From the NCBI RefSeq assembly GCF_024494355.1, contig NZ_JAKNQY010000020.1:47693-111692 (forward strand): 64,000 bases of DNA, in the 5' to 3' direction. Within the stretch, counting starts at the first letter, position 1; the number at the start of each line of letters is the position of its first letter. The position numbers and the translations under genes were made by a program. The notes beneath the pieces are model-generated. The model searched no databases, was not told the origin of the DNA, and was given only the letters and a program-made list of their open reading frames with translations. This document shows positions 33,493 to 41,875 of the stretch, one piece after another. This DNA comes from Pseudomonas sp. Q11 (GTDB lineage: Bacteria; Pseudomonadota; Gammaproteobacteria; Pseudomonadales; Pseudomonadaceae).

Positions 33493-33969
33493 ATGAACCT
33501 CAAACCTGCCTCGTTCGAGTTATCCATCAGCCGGTTGATCGATGCCCCGCGCCAGAAAATCTTCCGTGCCTGGACCGAGCCGACGCTGCTTGTCCAATGG
33601 TGGGGGCCCCACGGCATGGCCACGCCGGAGTGCGAAATGGAGCTATGGGTCGGTGGTCAGTTTCGCACCCTGATGCGCGCCCGGGACGGCAGTGAGTATC
33701 CGACCATGGGTGTGTTCCTGGAGATCGTCGCCCCGCAGCGGTTGGTGTTCACCGATGCGTTTGTGCCCGGCTGGATTCCCTCCGGCAAAGCCTTCATGAC
33801 GTGCGAAGTGTTGCTTGAGGAGGTCGGCGGTAAAACCCGTTATACCGCCCGCGCGCTGCACTGGAACGAAGAAGACCGCCAGGCGCACGAAGCCATGGGC
33901 TTTCATGACGGCTGGGGCCAGAGCCTTGACCGACTCGAGGCGCTGGTAACCCAGGGCATGCCCGACTGA
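33493..33969 (+). CDS. SRPBCC/AHSA1-family protein
   Basis: This 158-residue START-like protein shows 'LSISRLIDAPRQKIFRAWTEPTLLVQWWGP' at the N terminus and 'GFHDGWGQSLDRLEALV' at the C terminus, the AHSA1/YndB hallmark. It likely binds a small hydrophobic ligand. Its TGA overlaps the ATG of the sigma-factor gene by one base (TGATG), so translation is coupled. It begins 27 bases after the DGPF gene. Confidence 0.85.
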   Translation: MNLKPASFELSISRLIDAPRQKIFRAWTEPTLLVQWWGPHGMATPECEMELWVGGQFRTLMRARDGSEYPTMGVFLEIVAPQRLVFTDAFVPGWIPSGKAFMTCEVLLEEVGGKTRYTARALHWNEEDRQAHEAMGFHDGWGQSLDRLEALVTQGMPD

Positions 33970-35201
33970 TGTCGGCCGAAGAAGTCAGCGCACGGGTCGA
34001 GCAGGTTTATCGGCAAGACTCGCGACGCATCCTGGCGACGCTGATTCGTCTGCTGGGGGATTTCGACCTTGCTGAAGAGGCCTTGCACGAGGCCTTCTTC
34101 ATCGCGGTCGAGCGCTGGCAGCGCGACGGGGTGCCAGACAACCCTCGGGCCTGGCTGGTATCGGCCGGGCGTTTCAAGGCCATCGACAGCTTGCGCAAGC
34201 GCGCTCGCTTCGCAGCGTCCCGGCCGATGCTGATCGCCCAGCTCGAAGAACTGGAGCAGAGCGACTGGAGTGATGAGGACGTGGAAGACGATCGCCTGCG
34301 GCTGATCTTTACCTGTTGTCACCCGGCCCTGGCGGCTGATGCCCAGGTGCCGCTGACGTTACGGGAAGTGTGCGACCTGACCACCGAAGAGATCGCCCGG
34401 GCTTTTCTCGCCGCCCCGACGGCCATCGCCCAGCGCATCGTACGGGCCAAGGCGAAAATTCGTGATGCGAAGATCCCCTACCAGGTGCCGTCCCGCTCGG
34501 AGCTGCCCGAACGGCTGGACAGCGTGTTGCGAGTGATCTACCTGGTATTCAACGAAGGTTATTCGGCCTCGATGGGGACCGAGCTCACGCGCGAAGACCT
34601 GACCCGCGAAGCCATCCGCCTTGCCCGTTTGTTGATGGAGCTGTTGCCTGAAGCCGAAGTCATGGGTTTGTTGGCGTTGATGCTACTGCACGAGTCGCGG
34701 CGGCGGGCGCGAGCCTCACTGAGCGGTGAGCTGGTTCTGCTGGATGAGCAGGACCGTTCCTTGTGGGATGCCGAGATGATCGCCGAAGGCTGCGCCTTGG
34801 TGGAAGCCGCGCTCAATACCCGAAGGTTCGGGCCTTATTGCCTGCAAGCTGCGATTGCGGCTGTGCATGCCGAAGCCCCCACGGCGCAGGAGACCGACTG
34901 GCCGCAGATCGTCGGCCTCTATGACGTGTTGCTGCGTGGGGTGCCTTCGCCGGTGATCGAACTCAACCGCGCCGCGGCCCTGGCCAAACGCGATGGACCG
35001 CAAGCGGGACTGCGGCTGATCGACGCGATCCTAGGCCGTGGTGAATTGCTCGACTATCACTTGGCCCATTCGGCGCGGGCAGAACTTTGCCGGCAGTTGG
35101 GACGCTTGGAGGAGGCGAGGGTGGCGTATCGACGCGCGCTCGAATTAACGCAGCAATTGCCGGAGAGGCGGTTTATCGAGGGGCGGCTTGCGGGGTTGTA
35201 G
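33969..35201 (+). CDS. ECF sigma factor of the ECF42 group with C-terminal TPR-like tail
   Basis: This 410-residue protein is far longer than a plain ECF sigma factor. Sigma-2 spans about residues 8-80 ('GDFDLAEEALHEAFFIAVERW', 'NPRAWLVSAGRFKAIDSLRKRARF'), sigma-4 about 110-170 ('LTLREVCDLTTEEIARAFLAAPTAIAQRIVRAKAKIRDA'), and the rest is the DUF6596/TPR-like extension ('ERLDSVLRVIYLVFNEGY', 'ARVAYRRALELTQQLPERRF') that replaces an anti-sigma factor in ECF42. The adjoining DGPF, SnoaL-like and SRPBCC genes are the known context. The signal is unknown. Confidence 0.9.
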   Translation: MSAEEVSARVEQVYRQDSRRILATLIRLLGDFDLAEEALHEAFFIAVERWQRDGVPDNPRAWLVSAGRFKAIDSLRKRARFAASRPMLIAQLEELEQSDWSDEDVEDDRLRLIFTCCHPALAADAQVPLTLREVCDLTTEEIARAFLAAPTAIAQRIVRAKAKIRDAKIPYQVPSRSELPERLDSVLRVIYLVFNEGYSASMGTELTREDLTREAIRLARLLMELLPEAEVMGLLALMLLHESRRRARASLSGELVLLDEQDRSLWDAEMIAEGCALVEAALNTRRFGPYCLQAAIAAVHAEAPTAQETDWPQIVGLYDVLLRGVPSPVIELNRAAALAKRDGPQAGLRLIDAILGRGELLDYHLAHSARAELCRQLGRLEEARVAYRRALELTQQLPERRFIEGRLAGL

Positions 35202-35229
35202 TGATGATCATAAGCGATGAAATTTCCTC

Positions 35230-35452
35230 TGGGAGCGGGCTTGCTCGCGAAAGCGTCGGCACAGTCAACATCGCTGTTGCTTGACCCAGCGTCTTCGCGA
35301 GCAGGCTCGCTCCCACAAGGAGAGTTGTGGTGTGCATCGTATCTATGAACACCCGAAACCAACTGTGGGAGCGAGCCTGCTCGCGATAGCGTCATGTCAG
35401 TCACATTGCTGTTGGCTGGTACATCGCTATCGCGAGCAGGCTCGCTCCCACA
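35230..35452. repeat. Two consecutive REP pairs
   Basis: The first pair is at about 35230-35317 (one half TGGGAGCGGGCTTGCTCGCG) and the second at 35364-35452 (GTGGGAGCGAGCCTGCTCGC). They sit in tandem between the convergent sigma-factor gene and the imelysin gene, with about 46 bases between them. Confidence 0.85.
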
Positions 35453-35500
35453 GGGTTTCTATGGCTTGGCTGACGGGCATAACCCGTCAGCTGGCATTGA

Positions 35501-36835
35501 TCAGAACTCGTGATCAGCGCTGTCCGGGTTCAGGTCGCTGATACCCAGTTTGCCCGCGGCCTGTTCGATCGCGCCGGTCTGCTTGACCAGTGCGGCGATG
35601 GCGTCGCGTACGACCTGGTTGCCAGCAGTGTTGCCTGCAGCAATCAGTTGGTCGTAGTGCTCACCCTTGTTGGCGTGATCGATCATGACCTGGATCTTGG
35701 CTTCGGTGTCGGCCAGGTCGGCCTTGAGGGCGGTGTCCGCGGCCGGGTCAGCCTTGGCCACCAGGGACGACAGGCTGGCGCCGGTCATCTTGGTGCCGTC
35801 GACGCGGGTGTATTCGCCCAGGTAAACGTTGCGTACGCCTTTGGCATCGTAGAAGTGCGAGTTGTGGGTGTTGTCGCTGAAGCAGTCCTGCTCGTCTTCT
35901 GGCGAGTTGGCTTCCAGGGACACCTTCATGCGCTCGCCCGCCAGTTCACCCAGGGACAGGCTGCCCATGCCGAACAGCATTTTGCGCAGACCGGTTTCGG
36001 CAGGTTCGGCTTCCAGGGTGGCGCGGTAGTTGTCAGCCACGTTTGGCTTCCAGTTGCCGACCATCTCTTCCAGATCGCTGACCAGCAGTTGGGTCACGGA
36101 CTTGAGGTAGGCGCGACGACGGTCGTTGTGGCCGCCAGTAGCACCGGCACCTTCCAGGTAATCGGAAGCCGGACGCTTGCCGGCACCAGGGCCGGTGCCG
36201 TTGAGATCCTGGCCCCAGAGCAGGAATTCGATGGCGTGGTAGCCGGTGGCGACGTTGGCCTCGGAGCCGCCCAGCTCGTTCAGGCTGGCGAGTTTCTCCG
36301 GGGTGATGTCTTTCACGTCGACCTTGTCTTCGCCCACCTGGACTTCGGTATTGGCGACGATATTGGCGGTGGCGCCCGGGTTGCCCAATGCGTGCGCGTA
36401 GGAGGTGTCGACGTAGTCGATCAGGCCTTCATCCAGCGGCCAGGCGTTCAATTGGCCTTCCCAGTCGTCAATGATGGTGTTGCCGAAGCGGAACACTTCG
36501 CTCTGCAGGTAAGGGACGCGCGCAGCGACCCAAGCGGCCTTGGCGGCGTTGAGGGTCTCGTCGTTCGGTTTGGCCAGGAACGCATCGATCGCGGTTTGCA
36601 GGGTTTTCGCGGTGGATTCGGCATCGCTGTAGACCGCATGGACGATGTCGGCATAGTGCGCGACAACAGCCTTGGCAGCGGCTTCGTCGATTTTTCCGGC
36701 TGCGGCTGGGGCGGCGGTACTGGCTGCGGGCGTTGGCGCTTGCGGCGCGGCGGCTTTGTCTTTGCCTTCGCCGCAACCGGCGAGGGAAATAGCGATGGCC
36801 AGCAAACTGGCGGTAGCCAGAGGCATACGAATCAT
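35501..36835 (-). CDS. icmP: Imelysin-family lipoprotein (IcmP/IrpA type, peptidase M75)
   Basis: This 444-residue protein has a lipoprotein signal peptide: MIRMPLATASLLAIAISLAG followed by the lipobox cysteine (LAGC at about residue 21). An Ala/Pro-rich linker follows, then the imelysin domain with the GxHxxE motif 'GYHAIEFLLWGQD'. In P. aeruginosa the equivalent gene (icmP) lies near bifA and sodB, as here. Imelysin proteins are periplasmic or outer-membrane, iron-linked, and probably bind iron instead of acting as proteases. The start has CAGGA upstream. A Fur-like box lies about 60 bases upstream. Confidence 0.86.
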   Translation of the reverse strand: MIRMPLATASLLAIAISLAGCGEGKDKAAAPQAPTPAASTAAPAAAGKIDEAAAKAVVAHYADIVHAVYSDAESTAKTLQTAIDAFLAKPNDETLNAAKAAWVAARVPYLQSEVFRFGNTIIDDWEGQLNAWPLDEGLIDYVDTSYAHALGNPGATANIVANTEVQVGEDKVDVKDITPEKLASLNELGGSEANVATGYHAIEFLLWGQDLNGTGPGAGKRPASDYLEGAGATGGHNDRRRAYLKSVTQLLVSDLEEMVGNWKPNVADNYRATLEAEPAETGLRKMLFGMGSLSLGELAGERMKVSLEANSPEDEQDCFSDNTHNSHFYDAKGVRNVYLGEYTRVDGTKMTGASLSSLVAKADPAADTALKADLADTEAKIQVMIDHANKGEHYDQLIAAGNTAGNQVVRDAIAALVKQTGAIEQAAGKLGISDLNPDSADHEF

Positions 36836-36896
36836 GGCGAACATCCTGCTTCGGTGATGGATGGGACAGGCGCGAGGTGCGCAAAGCTGCGACATA

Positions 36897-36915
36897 ATGC
36901 GAAAGATTTGCATTA
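36897..36915. promoter_or_regulatory. Fur-like box before the imelysin gene
   Basis: AATGCGAAAGATTTGCATT is a 9-1-9 dyad that matches the Fur consensus AATGATAATCATTATCATT at 13 of 19 positions by eye. It is nested in an exact 9-bp inverted repeat (ACATAATGC at 36893-36901, GCATTATGT at 36911-36919). Confidence 0.55.
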
Positions 36916-36983
36916 TGTGTAAAGGGTTGTGGCTGTAAATATTTCTTATTTAATGAGACGAGATTGCCGCTTTCGGCAAACGT

Positions 36984-37083
36984 CCGTAGGAGCTGACGAG
37001 CGAAGCGAGGCTGCGATCTTTCCCCCGGCACTTGAGTCTCAAGCGAAAGATCAAGAGATCGCAGGCTTCGCCAGCTCCTACAG
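36984..37083. repeat. Inverted repeat of the TAGGAGCTG...CTGCGATC type
   Basis: CGTAGGAGCTGACGAGCGAA ... AGGCTGCGATCTT at the left faces GATCGCAGGCTTCGCCAGCTCCTACAG-like sequence at the right. It is a third REP-like family in this window, also found at 57815-57915. Confidence 0.8.
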
Positions 37084-37106
37084 GGACGTGGCAGATGGGG
37101 GAGGAA

Positions 37107-39158
37107 TCAGATGATGGAAACCTTGCTGCGCTCGGCCTGCTTCAGATAAATGCCCAATTCTCGTGCCGGCAGCGGTTTGCTGTAGTAATACCCCTGACCT
37201 TCATGGCAACCCTCGGAGATGATGTAGGCTTCCTGCTCGACCGTCTCGACACCCTCGGCGATCACCTGCATCCCCAGGCTCTTGCCCAACTGGATGATGG
37301 CCCGGACGATGGTTGCGTCATCCTCGTCATCGAGCAGGTCCTGGACGAAGCTCTTATCGATCTTGATCTTGTCCAGCGGCAGGCTCTTGAGATAACTCAG
37401 GGACGAATAGCCGGTCCCGAAGTCATCAATGGCAATCAGCGCGCCGGAGCGGCGCAGGCTGAGCAAGTGCTGGGCGGCTGTGGTGATGTCTTCCATCAGG
37501 CCGGTTTCCGTGACTTCAAGCTCCAGGCTGCGCGGCGGCAGACGGTACATCTGCAGCAAGTTGTTCACCACTCGCGGCAGTTCGGCGTGGTGCAATTGCA
37601 CCGTCGACAGGTTGACCGCCATGCGCAGGTCGACGAAGCCCTGGTCATGCCATTCGCGCAACTGTTTGCAGGCCTGATCCAAGACCCATTCGCCGATGGC
37701 AATGATGGTGCCGTTCTGCTCGGCCAGGGGAATGAACAGGTCCGGCGGCACGAGGCCATGTTCGGGGTGATGCCAGCGGATCAGGGCCTCGGTACCGACC
37801 ACCCGCAGGTCGCGATAGCTGATCTGCGGCTGGTACACCAGGCTGAACTGCTCGAGAAGCAGGGCCTCGCGCAGGTCTTTTTCCAGTTCGCGCCGGCGGC
37901 GCATTTCGCTGTCGACGCTGGCGATGTAGAACTGATAGCGATTGCGTGAGCGAGCCTTGGCCAGGGTCATGGTCTGCTCGGCTTTCTGCAACAGCTTCTC
38001 GGTACTGTCCCCGTCTTCAGGAAAGAGGGTGATGCCGATGGTGGCCCGCAGGCGGATTTGCTGATCGTCGAGGACGAACGGTGCTTCCAGGTCATCAAGG
38101 ATGCTTTGGGCCAGCTCGGCGGCTTCGTAAGGTTGTTCGATATCGGCCTGGACCAGGGCGAACTGGTCGCCCCCCAGTCGCGCCAGCGCGCCAAGGCGTC
38201 CGCTGTGGGCTCGCAGTCGATCGGCCAGGGCCAGCAGCAACTGGTCGCCGGTTTGATAGCTGAACTGTTCGTTGATGCCCTTGAAATCATCCAGCCCCAC
38301 ACACAGCACTGCCACCCGACGCTGCAGGCGCCCGGCATCCACCAGGATCTTGTCCAGTTGCTGTTGAAGCTGTTGACGATTGGGCAGGCCGGTGAGGAAG
38401 TCGTACTGGGCCATTCGCAGCAGGCTGTTTTCCGCTTCATGGCGCAGGTGCGTATTGCGCTCGATGGATGAGAGCAATTGGTTGGCGGTATTGATCCATA
38501 AACCCAGCTCGTTTTTCTCGTGGCCCCGTAGCTGGGGGATTTTGTGTTCGCTGGGACGGTCGGGGTTGATTTCGGTCAGGTGTTCGATGATCCGCGATAA
38601 CGGCTTCGTCAGCAGCCAGTGATAGACCAGGTACAGCACCAGTCCCATCGCCAGGGCTCGCAGCATGCCCGATATAAAGATAATCACGGAGTTGACGATA
38701 AAACTCTGACCGTAGGTGGCGGTATCGAGAGTAATGCTCAGGTCGCCGTAATATTCACTGTAGGGCCCACGCCCCACCAATTGGATAGTGAATGTGCGTT
38801 CCTTGCCGAGGATCAGGTCGGTCAGCCAGCGGCTCCCCGATTGCTGCAAGGGCCGGGTTTTTTCAGCGAGCATGGTTTCATGAGGGTGACCGATGGAGGC
38901 CATGCGGACGGCTTCGTCCTGAAACAGCCCTTCGATCACTTGCATGCCCATCTCCCGGTCAAGGCTGTAGACAGCCTGGGTCGAAGGGTCCCGGAACATA
39001 TCAAGAATTCGCTGGGCGTCGCTGGCGACGGCACGGTCGGTTTTGTAGGCATCGAACACGATCTGGGCGCAGCTCAATACCACGCCGACGATCAATGCCG
39101 AAAGGAGCACGACCCGGAGCAACTTCACAGACAAGCTGTTCTTGAGTTCCAGCTTCAA
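37107..39158 (-). CDS. bifA: c-di-GMP phosphodiesterase BifA (degenerate GGDEF, EAL)
   Basis: This 683-residue inner-membrane protein has TM helices at about residues 11-33 and 155-181 enclosing a periplasmic sensor region, then a HAMP-like linker, a degenerate GGDEF domain (GGDQF at 329-333) and an EAL domain (E457-A-L). EAL catalytic sequences are intact: 'TEALIRW', 'AVNLST', 'EVTETG', 'IDDFGTGYSS', 'KIDKSFV' and 'AEGVET'. It should degrade c-di-GMP and so favour motility over biofilm. Position next to sodB matches P. aeruginosa bifA (PA4367). The GGDEF half probably only binds GTP or regulates. Confidence 0.9.
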   Translation of the reverse strand: MKLELKNSLSVKLLRVVLLSALIVGVVLSCAQIVFDAYKTDRAVASDAQRILDMFRDPSTQAVYSLDREMGMQVIEGLFQDEAVRMASIGHPHETMLAEKTRPLQQSGSRWLTDLILGKERTFTIQLVGRGPYSEYYGDLSITLDTATYGQSFIVNSVIIFISGMLRALAMGLVLYLVYHWLLTKPLSRIIEHLTEINPDRPSEHKIPQLRGHEKNELGLWINTANQLLSSIERNTHLRHEAENSLLRMAQYDFLTGLPNRQQLQQQLDKILVDAGRLQRRVAVLCVGLDDFKGINEQFSYQTGDQLLLALADRLRAHSGRLGALARLGGDQFALVQADIEQPYEAAELAQSILDDLEAPFVLDDQQIRLRATIGITLFPEDGDSTEKLLQKAEQTMTLAKARSRNRYQFYIASVDSEMRRRRELEKDLREALLLEQFSLVYQPQISYRDLRVVGTEALIRWHHPEHGLVPPDLFIPLAEQNGTIIAIGEWVLDQACKQLREWHDQGFVDLRMAVNLSTVQLHHAELPRVVNNLLQMYRLPPRSLELEVTETGLMEDITTAAQHLLSLRRSGALIAIDDFGTGYSSLSYLKSLPLDKIKIDKSFVQDLLDDEDDATIVRAIIQLGKSLGMQVIAEGVETVEQEAYIISEGCHEGQGYYYSKPLPARELGIYLKQAERSKVSII

Positions 39159-39381
39159 AGAGGGGTTCCTTGTTCCGTGCGGGTAGCGTCAAGTTGCCAT
39201 GAGTATTGGCAATCCTGTGATGTCAGTCAAAGGGACAATCAAACACAAGGGTTTTCGCCTGAAACCTGGCCGTTATACGGTGTTTCCCGAGCTATTGCTC
39301 TACGACCATTGTGTCGGATGGAAGGAGCCGCAACTTGAGGCCTGGGTTTTATTTTTGTTGGGTTTCAGACGCGAGGTATTC

Positions 39382-39402
39382 GCCCGGATCAAATCCGGGC
39401 GT
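39382..39402 (+). terminator. Hairpin terminator in the bifA-sodB gap
   Basis: GCCCGGAT pairs with ATCCGGGC around CAA, then TTTT. It is oriented for plus-strand transcripts, although no plus-strand gene is recognised directly upstream. The 303-base gap 39159-39461 otherwise holds the bifA promoter and the sodB terminator; an 88-codon plus-strand frame there is rejected. Confidence 0.5.
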
Positions 39403-39412
39403 TTTGTGCCAG

Positions 39413-39447
39413 GTAAAAAAAACCCGGCAACGCGCCGGGTTCTTTTG
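39413..39447 (-). terminator. Terminator of sodB
   Basis: On the minus strand GAACCCGGCG pairs with CGCCGGGTTT-like sequence around the loop and is followed by a run of T (eight A on the plus strand). It lies just after the sodB stop. Confidence 0.85.
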
Positions 39448-39461
39448 TCTGGCATCACGGC

Positions 39462-40058
39462 TTAAGCGGTGAAGGTCTTGCCTTCAAACTGCTCGGCCAC
39501 GAACTTCCAGTTGACCAGGTTCCAGAACGCTTCGACGTATTTCGGACGAAGGTTACGGTAGTCGATGTAGTAGGCGTGTTCCCATACGTCGCAGGTCAGC
39601 AGCGGGGTGTCGCCACTGGTCAGCGGGTTGCCGGCGCCGATGGTGCTGGCCAGGGCCAGGGAACCGTCAGCCTTTTTCACCAGCCAGCCCCAGCCGGAGC
39701 CGAAGGTGCCGACGGAAGTCTTGGTGAACTCTTCCTTGAACTTGTCGAACGAACCGAAGGCACTGTTGATGGCTTCTGCCAGCGCGCCGGTAGGTTGACC
39801 GCCGGCGTTTGGCGCCAGGCAGTTCCAGTAGAAAGTGTGGTTCCAGACCTGAGCGGCGTTGTTGAAGATACCGCCCGAGGAAGTCTTGACGATTTCTTCC
39901 AGGGTCTTGCCTTCGAACTCGGTGCCAGGCACCAGGTTGTTCAGGTTCACGACATAGGTGTTGTGGTGCTTGTCGTGGTGGTATTCCAGAGTTTCTTTGG
40001 AGATGTGCGGCTGCAGTGCATCGTGTGGATAAGGCAGCGGCGGCAATTCGAAAGCCAT
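39462..40058 (-). CDS. sodB: Iron superoxide dismutase
   Basis: This 198-residue enzyme dismutates superoxide in the cytoplasm. The four iron ligands are H27, H74, D157 and H161 (HHDKHHNTYV, NHTFYW, DVWEHAYYIDYRN). Length and motifs match Fe-SODs; the 'AGGQPTGAL' and 'GSGWGWLV' stretches are typical. ATG at 40058 gives MAFELPPLPYP. It lies between bifA and the LysE/ArgO gene, the P. aeruginosa order PA4367-PA4366-PA4365. It is monocistronic, with a strong terminator. Confidence 0.96.
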   Translation of the reverse strand: MAFELPPLPYPHDALQPHISKETLEYHHDKHHNTYVVNLNNLVPGTEFEGKTLEEIVKTSSGGIFNNAAQVWNHTFYWNCLAPNAGGQPTGALAEAINSAFGSFDKFKEEFTKTSVGTFGSGWGWLVKKADGSLALASTIGAGNPLTSGDTPLLTCDVWEHAYYIDYRNLRPKYVEAFWNLVNWKFVAEQFEGKTFTA

Positions 40059-40233
40059 GGTGATTCTCCTAACCAGGTCAGTTGCGGTGAGCGCAAGGCC
40101 GATCACGGGCGGCCAGACTAGCGCCGGGGAGTTTGTACTCATTGCGGCGCAGGAGTCGGATCATAGCACCGGGGGAACGGCATAACCACGCAACAACTGT
40201 GTGGAATAGAGGTTCCAGAGCGGTTTGGAATAA

Positions 40234-40836
40234 TCAGCCAGAGACAATCAACTGTATTGCCACGGTGAACATCATTGTCGCCACCAGCACGTCCAGTATC
40301 CGCCAGGTACTCGGCCGGGCCAGCCACGGTGCCAGCCATGCCGCACCGATAGCCAGGGTGAAAAACCACAGCAACGAGGCGCTGGCCGCTCCCACGACAT
40401 AAGCGCCGGGCACGCTTTGCTGGGCACCGAGTGAGCCGATCAGCAGCACGGTGTCGAGGTACACGTGGGGGTTGAGCAGCGTCACCGCCAACGCGCTGAG
40501 CAGCACGGCCCGTAGCGAGCGCACCACCTGCTTTTCATCTTGTTGCAGGCTCTGTTTCGAACAGGCCCGGCGCAGTGCCAGGCTGCCATACCAGAGCAGG
40601 AACGCCGCGCCGCCCCAACGGGCAATCGAAAGCAGCACCGGGCTCTGGGCCAGCAGCGTCGCCAGCCCGAACACCCCGGCGGCCACCAGCAGCGCATCGC
40701 ACGTGACGCACAGGGCGGCGACCGGCAAATGATGTTCGCGGCGCAGGCTTTGGGCCAGCACAAAGGCGTTCTGAGCGCCGATGGCCATGATCAGCCCGAG
40801 GGCCACCAGCAGTCCGTTCATGTAGCTTTGCCACAT
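40234..40836 (-). CDS. argO: LysE/ArgO-family amino-acid exporter
   Basis: This 200-residue inner-membrane protein has about six hydrophobic segments and the LysE signature 'LLVALGLIMAIGAQNAFVLAQSLRR' near its N terminus. 'NPHVYLDTVLLIGS' is typical of ArgO/LysE basic amino-acid exporters. Start at ATG 40836 has GGGGAG upstream; ATG at 40851 is an alternative. It is divergent from argP, the classic arrangement in which ArgP activates argO for arginine and lysine export. Substrate is inferred from this context. Confidence 0.88.
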   Translation of the reverse strand: MWQSYMNGLLVALGLIMAIGAQNAFVLAQSLRREHHLPVAALCVTCDALLVAAGVFGLATLLAQSPVLLSIARWGGAAFLLWYGSLALRRACSKQSLQQDEKQVVRSLRAVLLSALAVTLLNPHVYLDTVLLIGSLGAQQSVPGAYVVGAASASLLWFFTLAIGAAWLAPWLARPSTWRILDVLVATMMFTVAIQLIVSG

Positions 40837-40929
40837 AGATTTACTCCCCATGTATGGATGAATGCTGGCCATTCTCCGGTGGGAAGCGTTATAAGAAAAA
40901 CCAATCTTGCTGATTGCCCATTAGGAAAA

Positions 40930-41826
40930 ATGATGTTCGATTACAAATTGCTTTCTGCCTTGGCGGCGGTTGTCGAACAGGCCGGATTCGAGCGCGCCGC
41001 CCAAGTGCTGGGGCTGTCGCAGTCGGCGATTTCACAGCGGATCAAACTGTTGGAGGCGCGGGTCGGCCAGCCTGTGCTGGTGCGCGTCACGCCGCCGGCA
41101 CCGACCGAGATCGGTCGCCGCTTGCTCAACCACGTGCAACAGGTGCGTCTGTTGGAGCGCGACCTGCAAAGCCTGGTGCCGGCGTTGGATGAAGAGGGCC
41201 TGCCCGAGCGACTGCGCATCGCCCTGAATGCCGACAGTCTGGCCACTTGGTGGGCGGTGGCCGTTGGGGATTTCTGCGCTGAACATCATCTGTTGCTCGA
41301 CTTGGTGGTGGAAGACCAGAACGTCGGGCTCAAGCGCATGCGTGCTGGTGAGGTGGCGGCGTGCGTCTGCGCCAGTGAACGTCCGGTGGCCGGTGCCCGT
41401 AGCGTACTGTTGGGGGCTATGCGTTACCGGGCGTTGGCCAGTCCGGCGTTCATCGCCAGGCACTTCCCCGATGGGGTTCGCGCCGATCAACTGGCGCGCA
41501 CGCCGGCGCTGGTGTTCGGCCCGGATGATTTCCTGCAGCATCGCTACCTGGCTTCCCTGGGGGTGGAAGGTGGTTTCGAGCACCATCTGTGCCCGTCGTC
41601 CGAAGGTTTTATTCGGCTCGCCGAAGCGGGGCTTGGCTGGGGGCTGGTGCCGGAGTTGCAAATGCGTGAGCAACTGGAGCGGGGCGAGTTGGTGGAATTG
41701 CTGGCAGATAAACCGATCGATGTGCCGTTGTACTGGCATCATTGGCGCAATGGTGGGCAGTTGCTTGGTTTGTTGACTGAACGATTGATCAAGGCGGCAA
41801 GCAGCAAGCTACAAGCAGTTAGTTGA
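40930..41826 (+). CDS. argP: LysR-family regulator ArgP (IciA)
   Basis: This 298-residue regulator has an N-terminal winged helix-turn-helix (about residues 3-60, 'AGFERAAQVLGLSQSAISQRIKLLEARVG') and a C-terminal effector-binding domain ('LNADSLATWWAVAVGDF'). ArgP responds to arginine and lysine and activates the divergent exporter gene at 40234. GGAAAA is the likely ribosome site. The C-terminal residues (about KAASSKLQAVS) are encoded by a repeat-like sequence (AGCAAGCTACAAGC), which may explain an extended or altered tail. Confidence 0.9.
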   Translation: MMFDYKLLSALAAVVEQAGFERAAQVLGLSQSAISQRIKLLEARVGQPVLVRVTPPAPTEIGRRLLNHVQQVRLLERDLQSLVPALDEEGLPERLRIALNADSLATWWAVAVGDFCAEHHLLLDLVVEDQNVGLKRMRAGEVAACVCASERPVAGARSVLLGAMRYRALASPAFIARHFPDGVRADQLARTPALVFGPDDFLQHRYLASLGVEGGFEHHLCPSSEGFIRLAEAGLGWGLVPELQMREQLERGELVELLADKPIDVPLYWHHWRNGGQLLGLLTERLIKAASSKLQAVS

Positions 41827-41875
41827 AAGCGATTGGCTTGAGGCTTTTAGCTCGAATCTGATTTTAGGAGTCTTC

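Noticed and set aside
35510..36922. Plus-strand frame of 470 codons over the imelysin gene
   Set aside because: Antisense of a gene with a lipobox and an intact GxHxxE motif; the frame reads through the Fur-like box.
39199..39465. 88-codon frame between bifA and sodB
   Set aside because: It contains two terminator hairpins and overlaps the sodB end; no ribosome site or family.
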